This document shows positions 20,794-21,173 of a stretch of 21,173 nucleotides of DNA, one piece after another. Origin of the DNA: a virus. Both the position numbers and the translations under genes were made by a program. The stretch's first letter is position 1; every line of letters starts with the position of its first letter. The notes beneath the pieces were generated by a model. That model did not search any database and was not told the origin of the DNA. It worked only from the letters and a program-made list of their open reading frames with translations. The DNA is taken from positions 1 to 21,173 of IMG/VR virus record IMGVR_UViG_3300028581_000288. One strand, given 5' to 3'.

Positions 20794-21147
20794 CTACTCA
20801 CCATTATCTACCGAATCAATCTCAAATGACAGACGTAGCCATAAAAAGTCATCGTCATACAGCTTTCCTTCCACGCGCAGCCCACCAGTAGCAGTTGCTC
20901 GTTCTGCTCCTGGCCCCCGTATGCACTCGGTGGCTAGAGTGATCAACAACTCCCTGGCCTTCTTTTTAATGACCTTGATATCGGGAGTGGCAAACAGTAT
21001 CTGTCCATCATCATCTTTTTGACCACCGGCCCATGACCAATTAAGGTATTCCATTACTAGGGCAACCTTCTCAAAATCAAACTCATCCATTATTTCAAAG
21101 ATGGTTTGATAATGTTTGTCGGTCAGGCCAGAAGGAGCATGATCCAT
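20794..21147 (-). CDS. Conserved hypothetical phage protein, 117 residues or longer
   Basis: The protein has FEIMDEFDFEKVALVMEYLN, WSWAGGQKDDDGQ, a helix (VIKKKARELLITLATECIRG) and a TGGLRVEG...LWLRLSFEID end. From memory this order (FDFxKVxxVMxxLxWxW, then a TGG beta end) is common to phage hypothetical proteins. No function is known. The ATG at 21147 has no good Shine-Dalgarno and the frame stays open to the window edge (DIARTVEK before it), so the true start may lie outside. Confidence 0.65.
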   Translation of the reverse strand: MDHAPSGLTDKHYQTIFEIMDEFDFEKVALVMEYLNWSWAGGQKDDDGQILFATPDIKVIKKKARELLITLATECIRGPGAERATATGGLRVEGKLYDDDFLWLRLSFEIDSVDNGE

Positions 21148-21173
21148 TTTTTCAACAGTCCTAGCAATATCCC

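Overview
The window is a stretch of a tailed-phage genome, most likely a T4-like (large myovirus type) phage of aquatic origin that infects a Gram-negative host. Every supported gene lies on the minus strand, so transcription runs from high to low coordinates. Genes are packed with 1 to 17 base overlaps, many of them TAATG or ATGA junctions. Evidence for the assignment: an overlapping two-component spanin pair with a lipobox (needs an outer membrane), T4-type late promoter octamers (TATAAATA), structural proteins of kinds I recognise from marine T4-like phages, a collagen-like fibre protein, a DUF7207-type protein, and MazG-like and SWIM accessory proteins. No rRNA, tRNA, IS element or CRISPR array is visible.

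Right part (about 14.3 to 21.2 kb) looks early or middle. Small genes of mostly unknown function are grouped into short operons, each behind a sigma70-like promoter (TTGnnn, 17 bp, TATAAT). These include very small membrane proteins, small predicted soluble proteins, a SWIM zinc-finger protein, a MazG-like pyrophosphohydrolase, and a 676-residue secreted subtilisin-like protease with a beta-strand-rich C-terminal region ending in Phe. Two intergenic spots (15.39-15.46 and 19.28-19.40 kb) carry the same cassette in transcription order: a 14-base CTAG-containing repeat, an intrinsic terminator, then a sigma70-like promoter. One has a single repeat copy, the other has three at an exact 23-base period. 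Next to the latter is a 22-bp imperfect inverted repeat and a second hairpin, possibly a structured RNA.

Middle part (3.7 to 14.3 kb) looks late. After a strong terminator come a 423-residue conserved protein, a ligase-fold nucleotidyltransferase-like protein and a virion surface or fibre-like protein. Then follows, behind a perfect TATAAATA, a 1172-residue mosaic protein with an N-terminal nucleotidylyltransferase domain, and a run of smaller basic or charged proteins: a DUF5872-like protein, a Dps ferritin with complete ferroxidase ligands, an EF-hand-like protein and others. Several begin with short sequences resembling T4 capsid-targeting peptides, and the mosaic protein has LxE sites near its module borders. 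My inference is that this cluster encodes proteins packaged in the head.

Left part (0 to 3.7 kb) holds virion surface proteins (280-residue structural protein, collagen-like fibre, IPT/TIG-like protein) and the lysis spanins. Several starts are corrected from Shine-Dalgarno and promoter positions, and six genes shorter than 60 codons are added.
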